Assembly: GCA_007844125.1 (NCBI GenBank)
Contig: CM017561.1
Span: 32,574,700-32,638,699, forward strand
DNA from: Sinonovacula constricta
Lineage: Eukaryota > Mollusca > Bivalvia > Cardiida > Solecurtidae
Length of the DNA stretch: 64,000 nt
Reading direction: 5' to 3'
The translations under genes were made by a program, and so were the position numbers. The notes under the pieces are model-generated. The model was not told the DNA's origin and did not search any database. It saw nothing but the letters and a program-made list of their open reading frames with translations. This document shows, piece after piece, positions 38,101 through 52,400 of this stretch; position 1 is the stretch's first letter; each line of letters begins with the position of its first letter.

Positions 38101-41100
38101 CTTGGCCAACACATTCTGACAATGCTTAGCTCCAGTTCAAACTGCCCACAAACAGAGGTAAAGGCCAAGAGTGGTGTAATATAGTTTTGGACGAGTTTCA
38201 TTCTTGATACATGCAATATGCAATTTTAATAACAAATTAACACGTAACATAATAGTAAAAGCATACTTCCACTTAAATTTAAAGATATTCGAATAAGTTA
38301 ACTTTCTCTAACTTTATTCCACCACCTAATTAATATGAAAAAAAAAAGACAACACATTTTCAAATGTTTTTTTTTATATAATTTGTAGTACAATTACATC
38401 ACATGCCACCTATATGCATTATTTATGCTCAGTAAAACTTCAATGCATACTTCATATCTTCTCAATAAAACAGAAATGACACCTACTCTGTTGTCTAATT
38501 ATGACATTTTCAGATCAGTCTGTACAAAACATCTTCTTTACATAGACAGTTCTTTGTATGACAAATACTTGAATAAAGTACATTAATTAAACCAAATAAC
38601 AACATTTAGCTATAAAAGATTGATTTCCTGTCATTCCAGCTCAGGTTGAAAATGTGAAGCCAAACAACCAAGAGAAAAAATAATACATATACAGTATTTC
38701 TCTGGTTACACTTTATTTTCTAAGGCCTACATTTTCTGTCATGTTTACTTGTTAACAGGAAATTCAACAGAAAATATGTTAATCCCCATTGTTTTAAATA
38801 GAAAACACTGTTAACTGGAATTCAATTGAGCTTGTGAGTACAATTTAAATAACATCTCTGTCAGCCACACAACAAATACTCAATAAATGGAATATGCATC
38901 ATTAAGAATGTGTATTGTTCTCTCTGTACAGAACAGATCCTTGTGGTAATGATACAGGCTTAATTTTTGTTTATTACATCCATGACAAGTGTTTTAAATG
39001 GTTTAAACAATTAACTGATTGTTAAAAATTTAAAGAAAACAATTCTAAACTAACTAGGAAGCAACATTTATAAATTAATTTACTTTAACACATTTACATT
39101 TTTATCAGAATAAACATTTCATGCAATGTTTTATTGAATCAAATCCTGACAGTAAAATTTATAAAAATTACACATTATAGGTTCAACATTGGTAAAAAAT
39201 TTGGTTTAAAAATATAAAAAATATTTAATAACAAATAAAAGAAATGCAAAAGGCACTCAGACCATGGACATTGTGTACAAAAGGAAGTGTCAATTTGGGA
39301 ATGTGTGAGAAAGGGAAATATGTAAAATTGGACCCACAATACATAGAGAATGTAAGTAGTATCAAACAAACCTGAACAATTAAAGGCACATCAACTGTGA
39401 ATAAAACATTAAAAACAAGTCTTAAATAGATTGCTACATTTGTTATTACAAAAATTAACATTCTTCATACACAGTCTTAATATTATTTAAGTTGTTAATA
39501 TTAATGCTGCTTTAGTTGGATTGGTGAACTTAAAAATTATAGTGATAAAGTGTTTTTTGCTTATCTGTGTATAAAGTGACCTTTGCAAACTATTAACACA
39601 ACTCATAACAATGAAAAAAGTATTAAAGGTTGAAATATGATGGACAAAAAATGTTGACATAAACAGTTGGGAGAGCATTAAAAACATTTCTTTCTTTTTG
39701 TGGAATACAAAAAAAAAATCTGTTTAACAAGATTCTGAGTAAAGTTATCCAAATGTCCATTTTTTACTTTAAAATATAGTTTCTGTATAAAGCATAACTA
39801 ACTATTTGAAGGATAAGAAATAACTATCAAAGATATCTTAAAATACATCTTCCTCATTTTCTATATGCAATACCTACAGTAAATATTTTCCTAATGATCT
39901 ATTTATACCCCAATTCTTAAATGGAAAACTTTATAATTAATGACTCTCCTTTGTCTTCATATACTTTTTTGTCAGAACTCTTTAGAATTGACCCTTCCTT
40001 GAGTAATGACTGACAGGCACCATTAGCCAATGAGGTGACAGGACTTGCCCATGTTCAAGATGGCCAGCCCAAGGTAAGACAGTAAAGACAGTTGTTAGGG
40101 AGGCGGTGGATATTGCGTTACTCACTATGAATGTTTCGGAACAAATTAACATAGTTTTCTAAGATTTCTCTTAGGTATCAGTATAACTTGGATTCATGCT
40201 ATCATGTTCACTCACAATTTCATTTTTTTTTAAATTTTAAATTACTTAGCTATACAGTGAAAGCTGGGGGATAATATGGTAAAAATACCCAGTATGCATT
40301 TCCTGTATTCACTTTGTTTACATCCTTACTATTTACGGCATGTCACAGAACATTGTCATCAATTACAAATGCACTTTTGTACTACACGTTAAGATGTCTT
40401 TAATAATTTAAAATCAGCATATATTGACTAAACATCTTTTAAAATACAAATCCATATATGATTAAGCAAAATAACAATTGTCTGACAAGTTGCAATCTCC
40501 TACATACAGTTTAAAAACATTACACAAGGCCATCTAGCATACCAGTGAAAAACATATGTTGGTAGTTTTATGACCATGTACCAGGCAAATCCAACTTTCA
40601 TAGAATCACAGACATCACTAATTGGCTCAATTGAATAGATTTAAACACAAAAATAGTCTTGTTTTGTGTCGGAATCTGAGAAACTTTGGAATACATTTAA
40701 GATATAACAGATATATTACAGATGTTATGGTGAAATGATGTGAAATTATTTAGTAAAATTTAAAAAGCAACAGTACAAGGCCCCAGTCCACCAGCCTGTT
40801 TTAAAATAACACTTTATAAAATAATATTAAATTACTTTCAAAACAGTATAATATTACCTCTTGTATACAGACACTTGATTAACAATGACATTTATAATGA
40901 ATATGCTTTCCACTGATGATAAAACACAAAAAAGGCTTTTTAAATTATTTGATTTAAGATGTAAATACGCTGGTTTTTATTTAATTTTCTTAAACTTTTT
41001 TCTCCCAAATCTGTGAAATTCTTCTGAATACGAAACACAGTTTAATATCAGATTTTTATCAAATACCCCCTACAAACCAATGCAAAAATCATCCTTACAT

Positions 41101-42096
41101 TCTATATATATTAGTCAATCCGATTGGACATGTTTAAACAGCTAAAACCTTAATCACAAAATGCACATAACTTGCATACGTTTCAATGTAAGCAACACAA
41201 TTTTTGCCAAATGTTTGTCTAACCTAGTTATGGCAATGATCCGTTGCTATGTTAGGCAAGGTGACAGTCCATCTGAAGAAGGATCAACTGTCCACATCAG
41301 CCAACTTTCACGGGTAACTAGAATTTGTGCTCTGATAAAAATTGTGGGACATAATTTAATCACTCTAGACTATATCAGAGATATTAATTATGATTTGTAT
41401 GAAGCAATTAAGTAATGAAAAACAGTATGCAATTAGAAGAGAAATGCACTTACAATATGAACACATGAGTAACAACACCTCCGTGAGTAAATAATGAATA
41501 AGTCACAAATTACCAACACTACCAAGCATTTCTGACTACAAAGCATTTTTGAATAAAAAATCAATTCTAAGTAAAATATGTTTCTGGGTTTCTACTTAAA
41601 ATGATGACAGGAGGATTTCAACTTGAACAAAGTTTACACATTTTTTCTGCAATCAAAAGTTATTTTCAAGCAGTATTAAGTGAGCAGAATTGTTCAATGA
41701 ACACAAAAAACTTAAACAATTCTAGGAGATTTATAAAAAATGTTCCTCATGTTCATCATGTAAGTAAAACTCGATCACCTCTTAATGTGTGCTTGGTAAT
41801 ATTTGTACACTTTCATTGTTTGATTTTATCTGACTCATTGAATTAACAATGGGGTTAAAGTACTTCTTTAATGGATTTAATTAAACCCACTTACATTATA
41901 CTGTATAATTAGCAGCTAGATACGTAAACTACAATTGTATCATTTTTACATCACTTACCAAAGTTTAATTTTTTTACACTGTGACTAGACTGTGGCACTA
42001 TCTATCCTCCTTGCCATTTTCACATTCTTAAACAAGCAGCACTATAACAAAAAAGCCAGCGAGGGGAAGTTAATTACAGATCTACAAAGACAATTA
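35118..42096 (-). other. AT-rich non-coding stretch downstream of the receptor gene; part may be its 3' UTR
   Basis: Seven kilobases without a supportable exon. Some of it is probably the 3' UTR of the minus-strand receptor gene. TTTATT (minus-strand AATAAA) occurs at several places, for example 40976-40981, but none can be chosen. Two repeat traces are visible: ATTGCAGATCCTGATCAGAC near 37228, a motif family also seen near 58985, and a segment at 40000-40125 related to 43935-44060 and 53180-53320. Confidence 0.4.
40000..40125 (+). repeat. Dispersed repeat, copy 1 of 3
   Basis: Shares AGCCAATGAGGTGACAGGA, ATGGCCAGCCCAAGGT and TTAGACAG-like pieces, in the same order, with 43935-44060 and 53180-53320. 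Non-coding. Confidence 0.6.
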
Positions 42097-43425
42097 TCAC
42101 ACATCAGTTTCTGTTGATGTCTTCAGTTTCAATGTTTCCCGCTTGGGACTTACTACAGCTGGACTGCCTATTTTCACTTTTTCTTGGTCAAAGCTGATAA
42201 CTTTCTGACCATCTGGTTTCACATTTACTGTTAATTTATCTTCATCATTTTGAGTTTTTTTCAACTCTATTGATTTCTTTTCATGCTGTGCTTCTAAGAT
42301 TTCATCAGTGCGGAGTGATGTGGACCTTGGTGGAACTTCAGGGAACACATCACAGTAGTCAGGTCTGGATTCACACTCTGACGGTGTCATGTAATCATCA
42401 TCTAGCTGCACCTCGGGTGGTTCTGGAGCATCACCCAGCTTCCCCAACACATATGGATCATCTTCATTATCAGCTGTGTTTGCCTTAACTGCATCATTAG
42501 TCTTCTCACCATCTTCAAGCTTCTTTACTCCTTCTTTAACTTCTGCATCAGTTTTATTTTTTCCTGCTTCACCCTCATCTTTACCAGCTTCTAATGCTGA
42601 ATCCCCAGTTTTAGTAACCCTTGGTTTAGCCTTTGGTTTATCCCCACTGTCCTTTATAGGTGATGATGGGTTAGATGTTGACTTAGATTTAAGAGAGCCA
42701 AGTGAAGTCCTTGACGGAGACTGGGGATGACTAACAGATTTACCTTCAGAGAGCATGTCCTCTCTCTGGTGTGGCTCTAAGACAAAATAATCATGCTTTT
42801 TCACAGGTTCGTCCACCTCTTCATCAGACTCCTGAATTGTGCTAATGACCCTCTTCTCATCATCTTCTTTATTTTCTCCACCAATGCTGTCATCAGTTCT
42901 TTTTTCATTTGCCAAGGTAAAGTAATCATGGGGGGCTTCTTCCACTGGCTCCTCTGTTGCGCTGGCTGAACTTGATCTCTCAGTCGAGTCTCTAGCTCTT
43001 CCTGCCAAGTGTTCATAAGGGCCAGATGCTCTATTTTCACTATTCCTTATTAATGGATTGTAAATATTATCTCTCATCTCAGCCCCACCAGATGATCTCA
43101 TAGACTCTCCATCCAAGAGAGGGCGCTGTGATGCTGTAGATTCTCCTCTCCGCACACCTCGACCTTTATGCATCTTATTTCCATTGGCCACATTGCGTCC
43201 TGGCAGATGTGGCACTTCATCAATTATTGATGCATTCATGCTACTTGTATTAAAGGCAACACTAGAACTGTTAGCATGGTCTTCAGAGTCACTATGATCC
43301 AGGTTAAAGAAGCGGTACAGTCGTGTTGATAAGGCCCGTACGTGAGATTTCTTTCGTTGGTCCTTTCTAACCGGCAACACCACTCCACCGCTAGAGGATC
43401 CAGAAGGACTCGCTGATCTTTGTGC
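42097..43425 (-). CDS. Receptor gene, last coding exon: cytosolic tail with Tyr motifs and PDZ ligand
   Basis: Acceptor TATATTGTTCCAG, phase 0, then 442 codons and TGA. The sequence is hydrophilic and low in Cys, with a basic start (KDQRKKSHVRALSTRLYRFF), Ser-rich and Glu/Lys-rich stretches, and repeated Tyr motifs: IYNPL (Tyr at 43062), PYEHL (43017), HDYFTL (42924), HDYFVL (42789), DPYVL (42453), DDYMTP (42393), DYCDV (42357). YNPL and YEHL are 11 residues apart, within ITAM spacing. HDYFTL and HDYFVL look like an internal duplication. The C-terminus is TSTETDV. Probably mostly disordered. Confidence 0.92.
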   Translation of the reverse strand, partial: AQRSASPSGSSSGGVVLPVRKDQRKKSHVRALSTRLYRFFNLDHSDSEDHANSSSVAFNTSSMNASIIDEVPHLPGRNVANGNKMHKGRGVRRGESTASQRPLLDGESMRSSGGAEMRDNIYNPLIRNSENRASGPYEHLAGRARDSTERSSSASATEEPVEEAPHDYFTLANEKRTDDSIGGENKEDDEKRVISTIQESDEEVDEPVKKHDYFVLEPHQREDMLSEGKSVSHPQSPSRTSLGSLKSKSTSNPSSPIKDSGDKPKAKPRVTKTGDSALEAGKDEGEAGKNKTDAEVKEGVKKLEDGEKTNDAVKANTADNEDDPYVLGKLGDAPEPPEVQLDDDYMTPSECESRPDYCDVFPEVPPRSTSLRTDEILEAQHEKKSIELKKTQNDEDKLTVNVKPDGQKVISFDQEKVKIGSPAVVSPKRETLKLKTSTETDV

Positions 43426-46400
43426 CTGGAACAATATAGGTTAATACAAAAATAAAAATTCTGTCTAATGTTATCTAAGTAGAAGCACTTTTAAATTATT
43501 ACTCTTTTTTAGTACACTCCAATTTCCAATATAACCATATATGGAAATGACCTAACACCTAGTGGCCATGTTTTTTGACAGATAAAAATTCTTTCAACAA
43601 TCTTGATACAGCTTCACCCAAGGAATCTGTATTCCAATAATCAAGGCTCTAGCTCTGGAAGTTTCTAAAAAGTAGATTTTTAGAATTTTCCTATATAACC
43701 ATACAGGGAAAATGGCCACACTCTTGGTGGCCATATATTTTGATAGATCAAATTTTTTTTAACAATCTGGATACAGGGCCACCGAAGGAACATGTAAATA
43801 AATTTTCTGGGCTCTAGCTTTTATGGCTTCCGACTAGAAATTTTTCAAAATTTTCCTCTCTAGCCATATGTGGAAATTAACCATGCCCCTGTTGATCATG
43901 TTTTCGATGAATCAACACTGAGCCTTCGTAAGCTATATCACTGACAAGGGTCTTTGCCAATCAGATAACAGGATTTCCCCATTTGCTTGTGATGTCAAGC
44001 CTAAGGTTAGACAGGTTCAACAGTGGTTAGGAAAGCAGTAGATATTTCGTTGCATATAATGAATGCTTTAAAATAAATAACAGCTTTTTTGATTAATATT
44101 AAAATGTGAGCTAATTTTTGGATTATTATATATTTTGTAAGTTAATTTGTGCATTTGATGCAAACTTAAGATGCTGGAATTGTAGCTTTTCTTGTAAAGA
44201 AAGTACAGAAAATGCCCAAAATGGACTTTTTTTGAGAATGTTTATTTTCTTTATACTCAAAATAATTATTGCTTTCTAAGATTTATAAAAAAAAAAACTG
44301 TCTGTGAAATGTAGATTAATGTCACTGTGTTTTCTGACAATTTCATGTGTATGAATTATGAGCTTTAGAGTGAAAATTGGGAGTTATCTGGAGATGGTGT
44401 CCACTTGAAGTAGATATAGTGCTGCCTTCACTGTGTAAAGCATGCCAATGCTCTACTGATTGCACTTCCAGATCCAGTAAAGGTCAATCCTTTAAACAAT
44501 AATGATACAAGGCCACTCAAGGAACATATGTAATACCAATTATCAAAGCTCTAGCTTTTGTAATTTCTGAAACAAAATTTTTCACTTTCCTATACATGTA
44601 CATAAGAATATGGAAATTGGCCACACCCCTGGCAGCCATGTTATTTGACAAATCAAAATGTTTTGAACAATCTTGATACAGGACTACCCAAGGAACATGG
44701 AAACAAAATGTCAAGATTCAGGCTCATAAGTTTTTGACAAATCATAATTCTTTGAACAATCTTGAGGGCCACCCTTGAACATGTCCACCACCAAATATCA
44801 AGGCTCCAGGTCTTGTACTTTTTGACAAGAAGATTTTCAATGATTTGATATATAGTTTATATATACATGGCCCTGGCAGGCATTTTCTTTTGGACAGATC
44901 ACAATTCTTTCAACAAATTTTCATTCCCTCTGCCTGATGAAGTTTCGGTTGGATTTGGGCCAATAGTTAAAGAGGAGATATCATTTAAAGACTGTTAACA
45001 GACGTGTAATGCCAGACGACAGATGCTGTTGCCAGACCCGGGGTGATAACAATAATTCGACCTGAGCAAAAGCTCAGATGAGCTAATTGATTTTGAAACT
45101 ACTTGCACACAAACCTTTATCTGGGATATATATATAAGTTGAACCAGGGCCACATTTATCACAAACTCCAGCCTAGAACTAACATAATTAATGTATCAGT
45201 TATATCATAACCACTAAGAAGACATAAGTTTTATTTCAATTTATGCACAAGTTATTGAGATATAAGCTTGACAGTACCAGCAACATGAGCCACCTAGCTT
45301 CTAACTGAACAGAAAATCGTTCAACAATGGAACCTACCTGCAGGGGTTCTATTTCGGCATAGATGTGATCGTCAGCTTCTGGATGCAAAGGTCTTCTCAG
45401 TGAAATACTAGAGTAAAAAACAAAAACAGAAACCTGGTGTTATGACAGTAGACTGTTTATGGAGTAAAAGGATATTAACCAAAGGACAGTCATTAAAAAC
45501 CTCAGCTGATACAAGTAAATACAAACAATTGTATGAAGCAACCAGGGGACTTATTTTCCCCTTGATTTATTATTGTGACACTCCTGCATTGTTTTTGCTA
45601 ACACACAAGTTAGTCATAGCGTGACATCATTAAGTATGTGTAGTGTGTATGCCATTTCCAAGGCCAACTGTTCATACTATCAAAAGATGATGCATTGTAA
45701 ACAAAAAACAGCTGATGTTTTGGTTATCTGATAAATAGAATCTAATATTCAGAGCCTCGTTTCATAACATTTCATCCAACTTGTTTAATATTTCCAGTAT
45801 CTAATGAACACTTATATCAGATCATATATATATATAGTACAAAATATACATAAAGGGAAATACATGCATATATATGTAATGGACACAAACTATCTAGGTA
45901 AACCATGCCTTTTCATAGTGACTTTCAATGGACTTTTCCATTTTAAACATGTAATTTTTGAGAAACGTTCTATTTTCAGGGTATGGTTGTGAAGTTCATG
46001 TTTTCAGTGAAATCTTACATTATGCCATGTGCTGGCAAATAGAAAATGGATATCTTACAATCACCTTGGAAACATGTTAATAGTCTGTTTATATGTAGTA
46101 TAATGTATCATATAATGATAAGTAACTTGAAAAATAAGTTTTAAATGATAATAAATAACAAGACGCTGTGTTCAGAAAACACATATGCCCCCGGTAGCAT
46201 AGTTTGTCATGATACAAATTTAAAATGACTGGACAGTGCTAAAACAGCAACTGAAATCACAAGTCAGTTACTGGTTCCAGAACTTGAACATGAAATAAAT
46301 TAAAAGTCAATTACAGTAATCATATGTGTTTATGCTGAGGACAGTGTTAACTAGAACTATCGCTGGATGCGATTCATACCCCCACCAATGTCCTTGACAA

Positions 46401-49400
46401 AGCTGGTACAAGGGTAAGATGGGTTCTGCACATTGCCTGTCTAAGCACCTTTTTTATGTAGATGTAAGCAAATGGCTTATGGCTTATTAACAAAATGTAA
46501 CATGCTACAACTTAAATAAATATGTATGGTTGGGCATACAATCAGGAGTAAAACAGACTAAGGGATCTTGTACTACACCATAGCCTTAGTCATTTTTTTT
46601 CCAGAAGTATTAAACAGAAAATGAGGTACAAGTATGAGGTTGTGTATACAATAGCTCTGTTGTTTAAGTTCAGAAAAGTCATCAACTTGGCAAAAGGGAT
46701 TGGATTGGCCGGCATTTTTACCGATACTGTGCAGTAACATTTCTATCATTACAGTACAGAAACTGAACCCGGCCGGTCCATTATACACCGATGAGTCAGG
46801 CGTAATGCTGTCCCCTTAGCACCGAGCATAAGGAAGGACGTCACTACTACTAACTTTAAAGTCTTTGGTTTGACCCAGCCGGGGTTTGAACCCACAATCT
46901 CCCAATCCGCAAGCAAGTGCTCTAACACTTGAGCTATTGCGGCCGATAACTTGGCAAAAGATCTTACCGTTGGTCCTTTTTCCGCTTGGATCTTCTACAT
47001 AACCCTATGATTAAAGCCACAACCACAATGACTGCAAGGATGCTGAAAATTGTGATCAGGACTACCTTGATCATATTCGTTGCGTCCGCCTGAGACAAAG
47101 GACCTGTGTTTGGTGTCACTGAAATAAACATACCAGCATTTTGCTTATCACTACATATGAAGGTTACCAAATATATTGTATAAGACTCTGTAGCAAATAG
47201 TACAGACATTAATTAGACAGCTCAGAGCCAGAACTTGCTGATCTGGATCTACACTTTTGTCTTCACTTGCAAAGTAAACAGTTGTCAGCTTACTGCTTTG
47301 TTTGCAAACTGATTAAATCTGATTTGTTTTAGTTTCAGTGCTGAAGATTAACCAAATATTTAAGCCTAGTAATACCAATACATGTATATCCAGAAAAGTT
47401 TTGAACTGTTTCATTTTTTGTAATGCTGTATTGACAAAAGCTTGTCAGGTACTCAGACATGTATCTATATTTTACCAATATTCCAGTAAGTCATTATGAA
47501 GGTCTGCCAGTACATTATTAATGAAACTCAAGGTGCATTTCAGACATTTTAAGTCCTACAAGCACCATTTGTTGCAATCAAACATAAAAAGCTACAAAAT
47601 TCACAATAAAATGTACAATATAATAACCCTTAACATATTGTGGTAGTGCTGTGAAAAGGTTAAAAATGACACTCACTTGTCATATTGAGGTAGTGCAGTG
47701 AGGTTAATAATGGCACTTACTTGTTATATTGTGGTAGTGCAGTGAGGTTAAATATGGCACTTACTTGTTATATTGTGGTAGTGCAGTGAGGTTAAATATG
47801 GCACTTACTTGTTATATTGAGGTAGTGCAGTGAGGTTAATAATGACACTCACTTGTTATATTGTGGTAGTGCAGTGAGGTTAATAATGGCACTCACTTGT
47901 CATATTGAGGTAGTGCAGTGAGGTTAATAATGACACTCACTTGTCATATTGTAGTAGTGCAGTGAGGTTAATAATGGCACTTACTTGTCATATTGAGGCA
48001 GTGCAGTGTACAGGTTAATAATGACACTTACTTGTCATATTGAGGTAGTGCAGTGAGGTTAATAATGGCACTTACATGTCATATTGTGGTAGTGCAGTGA
48101 GGTTAATAATGGCACTTACTTGTCATATTGTGGTAGTGCAGTGAGGTTAATAATGGCACTTACTTGTCATATTGAGGTAGTGCAGTGTATAGGTTAATAA
48201 TGACACTTACTTGTCATATTGTGGTAGTGCAGTGAGGTTAATAATGGCACTTACTTGTCATATTGAGGTAGTGCAGTGTACAGGTTAATAATGACACTCA
48301 CTTGTCATATTGAGGTAGTGCAGTGAGGTTAATAATGACACTTACTTGTCATATTGAGGTAGTGCAGTGTACAGGTTAATAATGACACTCACTTGTCATA
48401 TTGTGGTAGTGCAGTGAGGTTAATAATGGCACTTACTTGTCATATTGTGGTAGTGCAGTGAGGTTAATAATGGCACTTACTTGTCATATTGAGGTAGTGC
48501 AGTGAGGTTAATAATGGCACTTACTTGTCATATTGGGGTAGTGCAGTGAGGTTAATAATGGCACTTACTTGTCATATTGTGGTAGTGCAGTGAGGTTAAT
48601 AATGACACTCACTTGTCATATTGAGGTAGTGCAGTGTACAGGTTAATAATGGCACTTACTTGTCATATTGAGGTAGTGCAGTGAGGTTAATAATGACACT
48701 CACTTGTCATATTGAGGTAGTGCAGTGTACAGGTATATAATGGCACTTACATGTCATATTGAGGTAGTGCAGTGAGGTTAATAATGGCACTTACTTGTCA
48801 TATTGTGGTAGTGCAGTGAGGTTAATAATGGCACTTACTTGTCATATTGAGGTAGTGCAGTGAGGTTAATAATGGCACTTACTTGTCATATTGAGGTAGT
48901 GCAGTGAGGTTAATAATGGCACTTACTTGTCATATTGAGGTAGTGCAGTGAGGTTAATAATGGCACTTACTTGTCATATTGTGGTAGTGCAGTGAGGTTA
49001 ATAATGGCACTTACTTGTCATATTGTGGTAGTGCAGTGAGGTTAATAATGGCACTTACTTGTCATATTGAGGTAGTGCAGTGTACAGGTTAATAATGGCA
49101 CTCACTTGTCATATTGAGGTAGTGCAGTGTACAGGTTAATAATGACACTCACTTGTCATATTGAGGTAGTGCAGTGTACAGGTTAATAATGGCACTTACT
49201 TGTCATATTGTGGTAGTGCAGAGTACAGGTTAATAATGGCACTTACTTGTCATATTGTGGTAGTGCAGTGTACAGGTTAATAATGGCACTTACTTGTCAT
49301 ATTGAGGTAGTGCAGTGTACAGTTTAATAATGACACTCACTTGTCATATTGAGGTAGTGCAGTGTACAGGTTAATAATGGCACTTACTTGTCATATTGTG

Positions 49401-52400
49401 GTAGTGCAGTGTACAGGTTAATAATGGCACTTACTTGTCATATTGAGGTAGTGCAGTGTACAGGTTAATAATGGTACTCAATTGTCATATTGTGGTAGTG
49501 CAGTGAGGTTAATAATGGCCCTCACTTGTCATATTGTGGTAGTGCAGTGAGGTTAATAATGGCACTTACATGTTATATTGTGGTAGTGCAGTGAGGTTAA
49601 TAATGACACTCACTTGTCATATTGTGGTAGTGCAGTGAGGTTAATAATGACACTCACTTGTCATATTGAGGTAATGCAGTGTACAGGTTAATAATGACAA
49701 TTACTTGAGATGTTGTGGTAGTGCAGTGTACAGGTTAATAATGACAATTACTTGAGATGTTGAGGTAGTGCAGTGTACAGGTTAATAATGGCACTTACTT
49801 GTCATATTGAGGTAGTGCAGTGAGGTTAATAATGGCACTCACTTGTCATATTGAGGTAGTGCAGTGAGGTTAATAATGGCACTCACTTGTCATATTGAGG
49901 TAGTGCAGTGAGGTTAATAATGGCACTTACTTGTCATATTGTGGTAGTGCAGTGAGGTTAATAATGACACTCACTTGTCATATTGTGGTAGTGCAGTGAG
50001 GTTAATAATGACACTCACTTGTCATATTGTGGTAGTGCAGTGAGGTTTATAATGACACTCACTTGTCATATTGAGGTAATGCAGTGTACAGGTTAATAAT
50101 GACAATTACTTGAGATGTTGTGGTAGTGCAGTGTACAGGTTAATAATGACAATTACTTGAGATGTTGAGGTAGTGCAGTGAGGTTAATAATGGCACTCAC
50201 TTGTCATATTGAGGTAGTGCAGTGAGGTTAATAATGACACTCACTTGTCATATTGTGGTAGTGCAGTGAGGTTAATAATGACACTCACTTGTCATATTGA
50301 GGTAGTGCAGTGTACAGGTTAATAATGACAATCACTTGTCATATCGAGGTAGTGCAGTGTACAGGTTAATAATGACACTCACTTGTCATATTGAGGTAGT
50401 ACAGTGTACAGGTTAATAATGACACTCACTTGTCATATTGTGGTAGTGCAGTGTACAGGTTAATAATGACAATCACTTGTCATATTGAGGTAGTGCAGTG
50501 AGGTTAATAATGACACTCACTTGTTATATTGAGGTAGTGCAATGAGGTTAATAATGACACTCACTTGTCATATTGAGGTAGTGCAGTGTACAGGTTAATA
50601 ATGACACTCACTTGTCATATCGAGGTAGTGCAGTGTACAGGTTAATAATGACACTCACTTGTCATATTGAGGTAGTGCAGTGTACAGGTTAATAATGACA
50701 ATCACTTGTCATATTGAGGTAGTGCAGTGAGGTTAATAATGACACTCACTTGTTATATTGAGGTAGTGCAGTGAGGTTAATAATGACACTCACTTGTCAT
50801 ATTGTGGTAGTGCAGTGAGGTTAATAATGACACTCACTTTTCATATTGAGGTAGTGCAGTGAGGTTAATAATGGCACTTACTTGTCATATTGTGGTAGTG
50901 CAGTGAGGTTAATAATGGCACTTACTTGTCATATTGTGGTAGTGCAGTGTACAGGTTAATAATGGCACTTACTTGTCATATCGAGGTAGTGCAGTGAGGT
51001 TAATAATGGCACTTACTTGTCATATTGTGGTAGTGCAGTGAGGTTAATAATGGCACTTACCTGTCATATTGTGGTAGTGCAGTGAGGTTAATAATGGCAC
51101 TTACATGTCATATTGTGGTAGTGCAGTGAGGTTAATAATGGCACTTACTTGTCATATTGAGGTAGTGCAGTGTACAGGTTAATAATGGCACTTACTTGTC
51201 ATATTGAGGTAGTGCAGTGTACAGGTTAATAATGGCACTTACTTGAGATGTTGTGGTAGTGCAGTGTACAGGTTAATAATGACACTCACTTGTCATATTG
51301 TGGTAGTGCAGTGTACAGGTTAATAATGGCACTTACTTGTCATATTGTGGTAGTGCAGTGTACAGGTTAATAATGGCACTTACTTGAGATGTTGTGGTAG
51401 TGCAGTGTACAGGTTAATAATGACACTCACTTGTCATATTGTGGTAGTGCAGTGTACAGGTTAATAATGGCACTTACTTGTCATATTGTGGTAGTGCAGT
51501 GTACAGGTTAATAATGGCACTTACTTGAGATGTTGTGGTAGTGCAGTGTACAGGTTAATAATGGCACTCACTTGTAATATTGAGGTAGTGCAGTGTACAG
51601 GTTAATAATGGCACTTACTTGAGATGTTGTGGTAGTGCAGTGTACAGGTTAATAATGGCACGTACTTGAGATGTTGTGGTAGTGAAGTGTGCAGGTTAAT
51701 AATGGCACTTACTTGAGATGTTGTGGTAGTGCAGTGTACAGGTTAATAATGGCACTTACTTGTAATATTGACAACAGGCTTAGGGGTAAATTTAGTGACA
51801 TCAGGTACACTGGAGTTGAAAGGTTTCCATGTGGTTGTTGTATTGACTGGGTTCGGTGTAGTGGTTGTGGTTGTGGTTGGAGTAATAATGTTGCCCTTTC
51901 CATCTCCATACACAATCAGCTTCTTGTTGTAGTCCCATTTGTCTAAAAATGGAAATATAAACATGCATGCAAATGAAGCTTTAAATAATATTTATTCATG
52001 TGAGTGCAACTTTTGTTTTAGGACATGTACATGATTCCTAATTTCATTTACCAGTACAACAAATTTACAAGGTCTAAGGTCATCCCCAGGCTTTTATCAT
52101 CACAGGTGTGAGTCATTTGAAAATAAAGCCTTAGCATCTGTAAATGCAGTCTCTTATCATTTGTAAATACATATGTAAATGAACCATTACTATGCTTTCC
52201 ACCAGACTCCCCTTTAGTTGATTCATTAGTGGATCTCTTCTATCCGCTGTTCAAGATCATTAAGCTATGTCCAGATCTCAAAACAAATTAGTTTGTCCAT
52301 CAAATAATTCAGCATCACATCAAAATGGGACCTAACTCTTCTCATGCTACATTTATTACTAATAAACTTGTTAACAACTGTTCTCATTTGTAACAACTGT

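Noticed and set aside
42270..42730. Plus-strand frames of 72 and 84 residues and the minus-strand frame 42801-43040
   Set aside because: Other-frame shadows of the last coding exon of the receptor.
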